DNA of 64,000 bases from Holothuria scabra (Eukaryota > Echinodermata > Holothuroidea > Aspidochirotida > Holothuriidae). The notes under the pieces are model-generated. The model searched no databases. It was not told the origin of the DNA and saw only the letters and a program-made list of their open reading frames with translations. The position numbers and the translations under genes are program-made. The DNA lies in the NCBI GenBank assembly GCA_037179385.1, contig CM074195.1:6308938-6372937 (forward strand), given 5' to 3'. Shown here one piece after another: positions 10,043 through 21,156 of the stretch; position 1 is the stretch's first letter, and every line of letters begins with the position of its first letter.

Positions 10043-13000
10043 CAGTGACGGCACCAGGATCAAAAAATGGGGGGAGGGGGAAAAAGGGAGGGCAAAAGAA
10101 AATACTGAGGGTCAAAAAAAAATTCACTTGAAGCGCGAGCTGTAACGGGTGTGGTCCAGGGGCTTCGAGGTTTTAGCATATCTTTATAGGGAAAAATAAG
10201 TCTCGGGGTAAATATACTTTGGTTCACCATGCACAATTCAAAACTTCCAAATGATTTTAATGTATTAGGCTATTCTTCGAAGAAGGCATGAAAATTTGGA
10301 CAAAACTCTTAAAACAGATAATGAGCAGTCTGTTGACACTTTTACCTATTTTTTTTCAAATAGGTAAAAAAAGTGTGCAATATGTACATAAACGGGAAAT
10401 ATATATCTGTTACACTTAATTTTATACAAAGGGCAATTTGGTAAAATCAGGCAATACGTATGGTATTAAAGGAATTTGTTCCAAACTACATCATGAACAC
10501 TTTCATTTAATGATTACGTATCCTTGCCAGCATTGTTTCTAATTTCAAATATTTCTCTTGAAATATCAGAAAAAATACAGCAAACAGCATTGCTAATGTT
10601 TGTAGGATAATGAATATTGAAAACAGAATAAAAGAAAACTAGCCTCGCTAATCAGCCAAACAAATTTTATCGATACAATGGTTTTCACTCAATTATATGT
10701 TCATAGGCCTGTTCACTGACAACATCGGGCAGGCTTTCGTATACTGTCAGACCGACATGCTCTTTCAGCAGAAAAAAAGTGAATACACAATACTGCATGA
10801 ATACATATTTGTAATTTTAGGTGGGTAACTTCAGGTGGTAAGATTTACTTGAGTGTAATTCTTGTGTTCGGATTTTTTTTTTATGATGAACCTATCAACT
10901 ACCTCCTCCAAGTCAATTGCAAGTGCTCTTTCCCTGTGGACACTAATGACTGTGAGACTTTTTAGCCTCTGATATGACATGGTGGTTCTCAGATGATTCT
11001 TGATCAGCTTGAGCTTGCTAAAGGTGCGTTCAAAAGCAGCTGTACTTTCTGGGATTACTGCAGTTATTTTTACTAGTTTTTAAAGTTCTTCAAGGGCTAT
11101 AGTTAGTAGCCTTAGGTGTTCAGCTACATCAATCACCGTCAAGTTCTAGTTTTGTGTTAGAACTTTCAATCATTCTCTTAGCTAGCCTCATTTCACGCAG
11201 TATGTCCTCTAGATTGAGCTTATAGTGAGCTGCAAGGTGCCTAACAGTGTCAACGTCGAGAAACTTTTTAGACTTGGGCTCGAGGGCTGCGAGCGAACGA
11301 AAGATCTGCATATTTTTGTTACTAAATCGTCTGTTTAATTCACTTGAAAACACATCTTCTGTATTCATTGTAGTTGGTGCACAGGTTTATCTATGTTTTT
11401 ATTTATTTTCCTTTGCAATACTGTAAGTGATTCTTTGAAGTAACTATCAGCTTTGGTGTCGGATCGGAAAGTATTCAAGTCGTCTAGTAATGCCTCTATC
11501 AGATCTGCTGTTCGCAAATAATCTAAATTAACACTCTGAAGTGTATTTGATAAAAAATTTTCAGAGCTGAGGACTTCGTCCATGAGAAGCATGCAGTACG
11601 TGAATGTTTGGTCAAGTTGTGACAGGAGTCCTCTTGCACTCAGTGCACGCTCACGGTCATCATCGGTTGTATCTATTTGTTTGAGGAACTCAACAAAGCA
11701 GTGAAATCGCTTGCGAATGGCATCAACAACCCTAACTCGGGAAGCCCACCTCATGTCAGACGCCCTTAAACTCCACCGGGGTACATCTTCTGCTGTAATT
11801 TTATCCACTGCTCGTGGACATGTGAACCACTCAAAAAATTGCAGGAACATTGTAGAGTAGCAAAGAATTCAGCAACAGGTGCAACGGATTTGACTGTCTC
11901 TACATTGCTAAAAAGCAGTGGACATACACCGCCTGTTGAATTTTGAGGCGGATCCTTTCTTTTACAGCTGACAGTTTTCTACTCATGACACATGCACCGT
12001 CATAGCCTTGTCCAGTAAGATTATTGATGTCGATGCCTATAGATTTTAGTTCATCTAAAATGCTCTCCGAGAGTGACACAGCATCAAGGCAATCGGCGCA
12101 TCTGAATCGGATGAACTCCTCATGGACTTCGTTATCATGAAGGTAACGTATGACGAAACTCAACAAGGACGGCAAAATATTTGCACTCTCCAATTTTTTT
12201 CTTTGATTCATACAAAATAATGTCACAAAAAATGTGTAATATGGCATTTTGGATGTTGTGATGGGTATACTTAGCGTTTCCAGTTGCCCCTGTCAACTTC
12301 TCCTGTATGTCATACTTCTTGAGGAAGTTCAAAATATCTAGAAAGTTTGTTGTTCTCTGGCTCTCCCTCATATTCATTATATCCCCTAGGCAATGTTCTG
12401 AACCGCTGTCAATCGCAGAGTATCGGCCAAGATTTTGATGTACTCTCTTGCGTTGTACAAGTTGACGGTGCGCTATACTGATGTGATCCATGACTGTTTG
12501 GTTTTGCTGCTTAGAGTCAATGTAAGCTTTGTACCTGGCTGTACTGTTCACTTGTTTCGTTTGTGCTTCACTAACCTACTGTTCTTTGCAGATTCCCCAG
12601 TGCATTTCTTCCAAGTGTCAAATCAATCGGTAGTGAAGGCTTTCTCAGTACATTCGCAAACAGAGAAATGACGACACAAAAAAACAATAGACGATCGTTC
12701 TCAAAGGCGGAAAATTCCACCAAGGGATATGCATTGTACCATTCTGGCCTAAAGTTTCTACGATTAACTTTCTTGAAGTTGAAGTGCTCAGTTCGTCCAG
12801 GTTGGACTTATCACCTGGTGAACGTGAAATATCAGCTGGATCTGTTGCATCACGATCCTCCCTGTAGAAAGATTTTCCACCTGATTTTGCTTCACTATGT
12901 ATATTGACGGTATTACCCAACATGAGATGCCTGAGCCGGTGTGTGCCTTTGGTTCACGTTCTACAGACACCTCGGTACTCTCAAGTCTCTTGCGTTTCGT

Positions 13001-13751
13001 GCTGGGTTCAACTGATCCTTCCCTTCCCCGACTCGTACTTGCACCAACGGACTTTTTAGGTTTAGCAAATCGTCTAATATCCATCTCACAATCCACAATA
13101 CTGTAATATTGAATCCGCATGAAAATGGGAAACGATGAAATCTGACGCAGAGACTGCGAGGCTTTCAAATATACACTTCTTAATAAAGAATATTCCGGAA
13201 ATTTCGAGAACAATTTAGATTTTTCTAGTATAAGAACATTCCAGAAAATTCCCGAAGATCAAAAAGTTACTAGTGTGAAACAACTATATAGAAGTTCTAG
13301 AATATTCCACTTCCTTCCAGAGACTATGAGCTAATTCGAGAATTTTTTACATGATTCCTGTGTACTAGTTTATGCATTGAAATCTAGTTCTCGTTATTTC
13401 TAGATCTTACACTGCACCTGTGTCGTTTGTCTGCTTGCAGGGGCTGTTTTCCTCTTCTCTACTGGAAACAAGCCCCTGGGCCGAAAAACTCCATCTAACC
13501 TAACCTCTACTTCTCCACTCCACCAAATAACTCGGTCCATGTCGTTTTCCCAAACCTAAAGGTTTTCTGGTCCGGTTTGTGTCGTTCCGAACCGAGCTAG
13601 ACACTCTTGTTAGGCCATTATTTTTCCGCAGCTAACTGGGGGGGGGGGGGGGCGGGGCAACTGGCGTGCAAAGGTCCTGACTGCGGAGGGGGGGCAAATA
13701 CCCCCATGTCCCCTCCCCCACCCACCCTTCACCCCCTCCGTGCCGCCACTA
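10043..13751 (-). mobile_element. hAT DNA transposon, degraded autonomous copy
   Basis: The left end at 10043 reads CAGTGACGGCAC and the right end, complemented from 13751, reads TAGTGGCGGCAC, so the 12-bp termini differ at two positions. Subterminal purine-rich G-runs lie at both ends. The outer flanks share only GTTTC directly adjacent to each end (10038-10042 and 13752-13756), so the expected 8-bp target-site duplication is not clear. Inside is one broken transposase gene on the minus strand. At about 3.7 kb the length is plausible for an autonomous hAT element. Confidence 0.75.
10831..13084 (-). pseudogene. hAT transposase (DUF4371/ZMYM1-like), broken
   Basis: This encoded the cut-and-paste transposase of the surrounding element. 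The likely start is an ATG at 13084 (MDIRRFAKPKK, a common beginning of this family), followed by a Ser/Arg-rich linker. At about 12580-12660 the TTF-type region (KAFTTD, then FDTWKKCTG) carries an in-frame TGA between those motifs. DUF4371-type sequence follows in shifted frames (about 11900-12551), including INNLTGQGYDGACVMS. A helical insertion domain lies at 11365-11850. The C-terminal hAT dimerisation motif (ESTAAFERTFSKLKLIKNHL) lies near 10990-11050, with a stop at 10831. Several frameshifts and at least one stop make it a pseudogene. The family call is from motifs I recognise; the exact clade is uncertain. Confidence 0.85.
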
Positions 13752-14764
13752 GTTTCTACTTTTTACATCATTTAATGACCCGGTAATTGTCCCAGAATAA
13801 ATTTTGTGAGCTTAAAGTTTTGTGTGAGTATATAGCACCGTGTATGTGGGTATGAGTGTGTGGCGAAAGATATTGCACAGCATATGCTGTGCTGTATGGG
13901 ATGTATTGTACTTTACAGTATGCGCTCTTTAACACATTCCTTGTAATTGTAAATATTTTTGATGTTCTTGGCCAAGTGGATTGTTGCTGACCCCCTGCAG
14001 TACTCGATCCTGCTTTGTGAAAGGAATGTGCTTCTGACGTAGGCCTAACGTTAGACACTTTGAGTTTTCAATTCTTCCTAATGTCAAGAGTTGTCACGGT
14101 AGGATATCGTCAATTTGGTTACTTTTCCACCCATTTATAATTCAAATGGCGATTTTTTACGATGTTCCATTGTTGAAATTTGCTGGATCCTCTAGCTAGC
14201 CGTACTCACTGAAGTTGCATGAATGTGTCGTGAGTGGTGATTTGCTGAAGATATGCAATCATTGGGCATGGAACCAATCAAGGTTTTAACATAGATTTCT
14301 GTTCAAGGCCATCCAGTCTTCTTAGCAGGTGTTGAGTGTGTAACTATCCTTTCTTATAAGGTTGTGCAAAATGTAGAAGCAAGGGCAAGTACTTGTTCAA
14401 AATATGTCCGCCAAGCGGGCTATTTTTCAGCCTGCAACTGCTGAAATCTTAAGCTGTCCATAACTAACAATATTACGTGGCATGGGATTACACGATCGTG
14501 TTCTCGGTGCCAAAGGTTAATACTCCTTACATTTTACGTTTTGACTGATGTTCCGTCCGTCAATCAGACGTCGGTTTTGACTTTTCACGATGTTGAGTGT
14601 TCGACAAAGATCCTTAACGGCTGAAAAGCGGATTTTTTGGAGGATTTTCGTTATGGTGGAACCGAGGGTGGGAATCGTCATTATTCCGCCTAAATCGAGA
14701 TACTTGGCATCTCTGCCTTTGACCTCCACCAAAAACAACTGCCATGAGATATTGCTTTAAAACG
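13752..14764. other. No gene seen
   Basis: Unique-looking DNA between the hAT element and the minus-strand AGGTCA repeat copy. A minus-strand open frame at 14517-14853 runs into that repeat and is not supported as a gene. Confidence 0.35.
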
Positions 14765-15440
14765 ATTTTCAGAATTAAACCCTCGCTGACCCCAGATGAC
14801 CTTTGACCTTTGCCGCAAATAATCGGAGCATCTCCCGCCCATAATGCATCCACATATCAAATATGAAATCTATCCAAGTTTCCTTTCTTGAGATATGATG
14901 TAAAGAGATTTTTAGACTTTGGACCCAGGTGAACTCAGATGACCTCCACTAAAAACAATAGGTACCATTTCCTGACCATAACGCATCCACATACCAAATA
15001 TGAAATCTACTGAAGTTTCCTACCTTGAAATTAAGCATTAACAAATTTTTTGACTTTGACCCCCGGTGACCCCAGATGACCTTTGACCTCCACCAAAAAT
15101 AATAGGGTTCTTCCTCTCAATATGGCGCATCTTTGTACCAAGTTTGAAAACTGTTAGACATTCCTATCTTGAGATATCGTGTTTACAAGGTTTTCAGACA
15201 TTGACTCCTGATGACCCCGAATGACCTTTGTTCTCCACCAAAAATAATATCGTTTTTTCTCTCACTATGGGGCATCTATGTACCAAGTTTGAAAACATTC
15301 CGACTTTCCATTCTTGAAATATCGTGTTAATGAGCAATGTGTCACAAACACACACACATATATACACACACCCATACACACTCACACACGCCATCATGAA
15401 TGCATAGGTTTCTCTTATCATCGAAACCAAAAATGGTTGC
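14765..15440 (-). repeat. AGGTCA-repeat family, copy 2 (reverse orientation)
   Basis: On the minus strand this carries the family leader (TTTCGATGATAAGAGAAACC, then ATGCATTCATGATGGCGTGT and a GT-rich run) followed by about four units. Perfect DR1 motifs occur as TGACCTTTGACCT at 14797-14809 and 15077-15089. Each unit also holds a 'taccaagtttgaaa' or 'ccaaatatgaaatct' segment and a 'cttgagatat' segment, as in the other copies. Confidence 0.8.
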
Positions 15441-15489
15441 TGCAAAATTGGAAGTACAATCTTCTTGGGTTTTGATATATTATATAGAG

Positions 15490-18230
15490 CAGGGGTGGGC
15501 AACCTTTTTTATTGAACGGGCCAGATTTGAGGAATAAAAAATTGATCGGGCCGAATTTAACCAACGACATGCTGTTGATTTCAAACATTTTAATTCTGGG
15601 AACTTTGAAGCAATATGAATCGTTAGCCACAAAAAATAAAATTTCAAGACAGTAATGTTGTTAAGTGATGTTGGTCTAGGATGAAGATGTTGTCATTTCA
15701 AGATCAACAAGGAGTGCTCACTTAAATTGTAGTGTTCAATGTTGGCACCTCTGTAACAAAGCCACATTTAATAGTAGCTGCTATAGTAGGCCTACTAATT
15801 AGGAATTTCAATTAAAGGCGTAAAGTGTATGAAGAGAAAAATGTCTAATTAATTCCTGCCCCAACCTAAGACTTAAACGCTATTCTTAACTTTCCCGAAA
15901 ATAAACTCAACTTTGCTAGTTTTTTCTTACTTTTACTTTGAAATAACTCCTTCATTTTTAATGTATTTGGATACCTCCTAAAATAACGTTTTATTTTCAA
16001 GTATCTGACACATGTAAATGCATCACACTCAAATAAATAATGAAACTCATCCCCGATTCTCCCCTAACACACAAGGTACAAATTCTATCATGTGAGGCTA
16101 TATTTTCAAACCTCCCAGTTACTGTAGGAATTTTGATATTACCACAACGAAGTTTACATAAATTAATCCGTTGCCGCATATTAAGTATTTTCAAGTATTT
16201 CTCGAGTTCTAGCTTATTCTTAAAAATTCTATAAATTAAACATAAACTATTCGTATTTACTTCGGACAACCACTCTTGCTCATAAATGTATCAACCCTCT
16301 GCGTCATAACACTTTTAATATATGAAACTGGGAATAATGTACTACTTGAGTAAAAACTTTGATGATTCATAATTGAGGTATCCCACATATATGATAAGCC
16401 CGTATTATTAAAAACTGAGTGAACTTTAAGAATCCAAGGAGATGAGTAAAATTTTCTATCATGTAAAGTTCTCAAAAGCCTATACATCATAGACGAAAGT
16501 TTATGTGCAGACCCATTGACCAGTCTACCCCAAAGGCCACCATTCTAACATTAACCGTATTAATTAACTTATGTCTTCCTAGTTCCCCATAAACCATACA
16601 ATTGGGAGCATACTTGTTCACTCTGAGAATATTTTTTAAAAACTTCAGTTGAAATTACTCCATTATTTTTAAATCTTCAAACCCCCATATTCACACCCAC
16701 AGAATGAAACAGGTAAAATTAATTGATTAAACAATTGCAATTGTAAATCAATAGGCAGTTGGAAATTACGAGACTTAGTCAGTTAGTAAGGAGACTATAC
16801 AATGCCCTTTGAGCCTGGTTTCCTTGCAACGCTTTGCCCTTATTAAATTTGTTTTAAAGTTAAATTGAACACCTAAGTAAGAATAGCCTTCGGCGACTTC
16901 AAGCACTTTATCCACAAAATAAAAAATAGGTTTCTTTCTAATTTTACTTCTAGAAAATACAACTAATTTTGTCATATTTATATTTACGGTCAATTTCCAT
17001 GTATCACAATACATTTTTACGCCGTTTATAGCTAACTGTAAATCTGTTTCACTCTCAACTAGAACTACAGTATCGTCGGCGTAAAATAAAGTAAATATCT
17101 TCAGAAAAACTTCTACGTCATCATCACTTAAATGTTCGTTAAACGACTCACTTAAAATATTTAAACCCTTTTAATAACGGCTAAAAACCTTTCAAAATCA
17201 TTTAAAAAGATAGCGAATAGCACTGGGGACAAATTTCCCCCTGTCTAACTCCTAAATTACAGTCGAAAAGGCCAGATGTTTGCCCCATATTTTCTACACA
17301 TGACTTAGCATTTCTATACAAGGACTGAATTACATTAAGTCCTCTCCCATTAATATTACTTGCAATCAACTTCGACCAAAGAACTAAAGAAAAGTCCTAT
17401 TGACCAAATCAAACGCCTTTTTATAATCGATGAAGGCACAGAATACACGTTTTCTTTTACTCAAACAGTCAAATAGATATCTTTATCTGAAAATAACACA
17501 AAAATATGATCAAGTGTAGAATAATTAGCTCTAAAACCCGCTTGCTCGTCCCACAAAGACCCAGTGTTATCTAGATATTCCTTAATGCGTAGATTTAAAA
17601 TAGAAGTAAAAAGTTTACCCAAACAGCTTAAATTAAAGATTAAAAACACAAATTATGCCGATTCATTTCACGGCAACCCTGGTACCATGGTGATAATTTC
17701 TATCACCACCACGAGTTTTGCAAAATAAGGGGGGTATCATCACCTCAGATTTATAGTGTCAGACGTTAAGTTTGTCACTATGCGTATTTAAAAAGGAGGG
17801 AATTGGACCGCTCGCTCTATGGTTACACTGAAAGAAGAACATTACCAGCTATACTAACCGCGTTTAGGCCTAAAAGTCGACGTCAAATCAAAATCGAAGT
17901 TGTGCAGTTACGTTGAGTCAAAGAGGTAACTTACAACAACCATGGTTGTGTGGTTGTAACTCCATGCACCAATTTGCAAAATCGATTTGTGAGTAGCTGA
18001 TCATAAGTATGAAATTTACCACTCCGAGGCGGTTACTCCATGTCACAAGTGGAGAGAGATGATACGCATAATGGGGAATATCGTTAGTGAAACTGAAAGC
18101 AAATCTATAGCTCGTTTGTTATGATATAAAATAGACTGATATTTTTCTTTTCCTTGAGAAATCTCGCGGGCCGCAAAAAAATCACTGGCAGGCCACATAC
18201 GGCCCGCGGGCCGTAAGTTGCCTACCCCTG
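15490..18230. mobile_element. hAT-like transposon with 8-bp target duplication and nested LINE
   Basis: The left end CAGGGGTGGGCAAC (15490) matches the complemented right end CAGGGGTAGGCAAC (18230) with one difference. It is followed at both sides by GGGCCG-rich subterminal sequence typical of Charlie-like hAT elements. The flanking octamers ATATAGAG (15482-15489) and ATAAAGAG (18231-18238) match at 7 of 8 bases, as expected for a hAT target-site duplication. There is no transposase inside. Much of the 2.7-kb interior is an antisense LINE remnant, so the element is non-autonomous and either captured or was invaded by a retroposon. Confidence 0.85.
15997..17660 (-). pseudogene. Non-LTR retrotransposon ORF2 remnant (reverse transcriptase)
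   Basis: Reading on the minus strand, successive reverse-transcriptase blocks appear in broken frames. They are SCLGKLFTSILNLRIKEYL and QAGFRANYSTLDHIFVL (about 17500-17650), CAFIDYKKAFDLVN (about 17400-17450), the RQG/NLSPVLFA block (about 17215-17245), and the catalytic FYADDT (about 17068-17086). Next come the thumb segment CDTWKLTVNINMTK with FSRSKIRKKPIFYF (about 16900-17010), and finally a C-terminal FENIASHDRICTLC-like Cys segment near 16080-16130. Stops and frameshifts separate the blocks and no endonuclease domain was seen, so this is an inactive 5'-truncated copy. The clade is undecided (Jockey/CR1/I-like). Confidence 0.85.
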
Positions 18231-19651
18231 ATAAAGAGGATGGATACACTAAATTTGTCCTAGAAAAAATGTCAGATTCTAGTGACATGTTCCACATTCA
18301 AGGTTTTTTACCTTGAAAATATGCGATTTTGTGCGACAGCAATTTTGAAGGCCAATAACTTGAGGACAGAAATACGTTAATCTCCAGTCAGTATTTGTGA
18401 GAACTTATATGGTCATGTATTCCAGAAAAAACGGGGGATTTATCGTGGCAACATCGAGACAAACCGAGCTTTTGAAAATGCTTCACACTCTGCATCACGT
18501 TGCAAAATTGCATTTTTGAGGCATCATATTTTTTAGACCAAAATTTGAATGTCCTTCTATTCATGTTTATACATTGCCTATACACCATAAAACAACTAAG
18601 AAAAATTACTTTCTCTAAAAGTACCACTATTGGAAATATCTATCTTCAAACTGGTGAATTTATCTGACGAAAATGGTTACAGTTGCATATTTTGTAGTTC
18701 CATTATTGCCATTTGGCGTAATGTTTATTTACTGAGAAATGTTATTTCAAAAATGAGTAAAAAGGGTAAAATGTTGATGTACTGCGAATTTGCAGAATTT
18801 CAAAAGGCTGTAAATTCAATCAGATTGGCGAAAAATTTCAGAAATTGCATACTTTTTGGTAACCAACAAATAGAACGAACTGAATTTTTCTGGAGACTGT
18901 CGAGCAACACCTTCCTGTGACTTACTATGAAATGAACCGAATCCTAGAATGGGTACGTAGGCCTACACAAACACACACACTCTCATTGACACGCAGGTAC
19001 ACTCCAAATGACGTATTATGGAAGCCCTTAAGTCATCCCCATCTCACAAACAGACAATACTATATTTTGTCTATCCTGCTAATTGTTTTATTTTTTTAAC
19101 TTTAAATCTGACTGTGAATTAATTGAGGGGCAAAACAACCTGTTAGCTTGCCCAATCGTTTCATCGGGGCGGCAATTGCCCTCCTGCCACCCCCATGATC
19201 GCCGCCCCCTCCTCATTACGTACAAGTGAGCAGTGCAGCAAGTGTTAAATAACTTTGGCTCTAATTTAGAGTAAGTGCCCGGAATGGAGTTAACTTTGAA
19301 TGTACGACTTTTACGGGGTATCTGACTTCAGCTAAGCAATGACCTATACCAATCGAAAATAATCAATACAAGATTTGCATAGAAAAATCGGACTTGAAGT
19401 TAGATTGCACTTGGCATGCCTTTCTTATGACGTTTGACGTTATGAGAGTTTCTTGTACAATACGAACATTTACCTTAAATATATGCGTTTGAAAACTTAA
19501 CCGGTCCCATCGTTTGTACACGGGTTGCAATGAACCGCTAGCATACTGACTTTCTACAGAACGCTGGAAAACGCGAAACTTGCACTATACCCACGTCGCA
19601 TGCTACTTCTAGAAACACATCATGGTAGCATTTCCATGCACACATTTTATA
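18231..19651. other. No gene seen
   Basis: AT-rich DNA with short unsupported open frames, for example 18630-18920 on the + strand (96 codons, no recognisable domain, no splice context examined beyond simple GT/AG presence). Confidence 0.35.
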
Positions 19652-19832
19652 CAGGCGCGTAGCCAGGATTGTGTCATGGAGGGGGGGGGGTTGGGGTACG
19701 AAATGAGGAAAAAGTCTAAGGATAGAGAGAAAAAACCGCTATTTTAGGTGTTTCTTGCATTCCAAGGTTGGGTCATGGGGGAGGGGGGTTCTGACCCCCG
19801 ACCCCCCCCCCCCTTCATTGACTGCGCCACTG
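19652..19832. mobile_element. Short MITE with G/C-run subterminal regions
   Basis: The left end is CAGGCGCGTAGCCAGG, and the right end complemented is CAGTGGCGCAGTCAATG, an imperfect terminal inverted repeat. A G-run sits just inside the left end and a C-run just inside the right. The flanking octamers ATTTTATA (19644-19651) and ATTGTACA (19833-19840) match at 6 of 8, a weak but hAT-compatible target duplication. At 181 bp it is a MITE. Confidence 0.6.
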
Positions 19833-20119
19833 ATTGTACATTCCTAAACTGTATGAAGTTCAAACGGAGACATCCCAGCGTATCGCTCTGCCCTGCCAAA
19901 ATTCCAGGAAACTGCAAGGAAAAATGCACGCATGTTTCCAAATTTATGCAGTTGTCTATATATTCACTTTAGAAATCGAATGTTAAAAAAAATTGGTGAC
20001 CAAACGGTTCTAAATAAACTGATGTTAAAAATAAATATAAAACGGTTGCAAGCACAAACGATCTGGAAAAAGATTAGAAAGTCGGACAAACACAGCACAG
20101 TAGGACACCATCCCTATTT

Positions 20120-21098
20120 GATTCTTTGCGGAAGGCAGGCAAGGAATCTATGCGATGGTGATGTCGTGTGTGTGACACATTTAGCTTGTTTACACGATAT
20201 CTCAAGAAGGGTTAGTGTGACCAAACTCATATTTAGTGTGTAAGTTGGCCCTATTGAGTAGATGATCCCTATTGTTTTTGGTGGAGGTCAAAGGTCATTT
20301 TGGGTCACGAGAGGTCAAAAGATTAAAATATTGTAAACATGATATCTCGGGAACGGTACATGTGACTCTGCTCATATTTGATGTGTATATTGGTCATATT
20401 AAGTAGATGATCTCTGTCGATTTTCGTGGAGGTCAAAGGTCACTTCGGGTCACGAGAGGTCAAATGGCAAATTCCTTAGTGATAGCTTGTTTACACGATA
20501 TCTCAAGAAGGGTAAGTGTGACTAATCTCATATTTAGTGTGTAGGTTGGCCATATTTAGTTAATGATTCCTATCGTTTTTGGTGGAGGTCAAAGGTCATT
20601 TGGGGTCACGAGAGGTCAAAAGGTGTAAATCTTGTAAACATGGTATTTCAAAAATGGTACATGCGACTATGTTCATAATTGATGTGAAGGTTGGTTATAT
20701 TCAGCAGATGATCCCTATTGATTTTTGTTTAGGTCAAAGGTCATTTTTGTCATGAGTGGTCAAATGGTAAATGCCTTATAGATGGCTTGTTTACACAATA
20801 TTTCAAGAAGGGTAAGTGTGACTCATCTCATATTTGGTGTGTGTGTATTGGTCATATTGAATGGACGATCCCTATTGTTCTTGGTGGAGGTGAAAGGTCA
20901 TTTGGGGTCAGAGAGGTCAAAATCTCAATATCTTGTCTAGACAATTTCTCATGGTTGGAGTCTTGGATACGGCAAAATTCCACATAAAGTATGTGGATGT
21001 GATATAGTGAGCACAACCCTAGTTCTAGGTGATCAAAGGTCATCCAGGGTCTCAATGTGGGAAACTTGGATGCCTTCGACCCATGTTTACTTTGTAGG
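20120..21098 (+). repeat. AGGTCA-repeat family, copy 3 (best preserved)
   Basis: The copy starts with GGCAGGCAAGGAATCTATGC and GATGGTGATGTCGTG, shared with 41510 onward, and ends in GAAACTTGGATGCCTT, shared with 42588 onward. Perfect DR1 motifs (AGGTCAAAGGTCA) lie at 20285-20297, 20430-20442, 20586-20598 and 20731-20743, spaced 145, 156 and 145 bp. In the first three, a GGGTCA follows after 4 bp and another AGGTCA after a further 4 bp (CGAG). Each unit also contains 'tttacacgatatctcaagaa'-like and 'catatttggtgtgtaggttgg'-like segments. Confidence 0.9.
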
Positions 21099-21100
21099 TA

Positions 21101-21156
21101 CATAACGGAGCACTGTCAATTTAAAAAACATAACAGAGCACTGTCAATTTGAAAAA
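21101..21156. repeat. 28-bp tandem duplication
   Basis: Two consecutive units, each beginning CATAACGGAGCACTGTCAAT or CATAACAGAGCACTGTCAAT and ending in an A run, lie immediately 3' of copy 3 of the AGGTCA family. Confidence 0.85.

Noticed and set aside
10043..13759. 8-bp target duplication of the autonomous-type hAT element
   Set aside because: GTGGTTTC versus GTTTCTAC match at only 4 of 8. Only GTTTC is shared next to both ends, so a clean duplication is not claimed.
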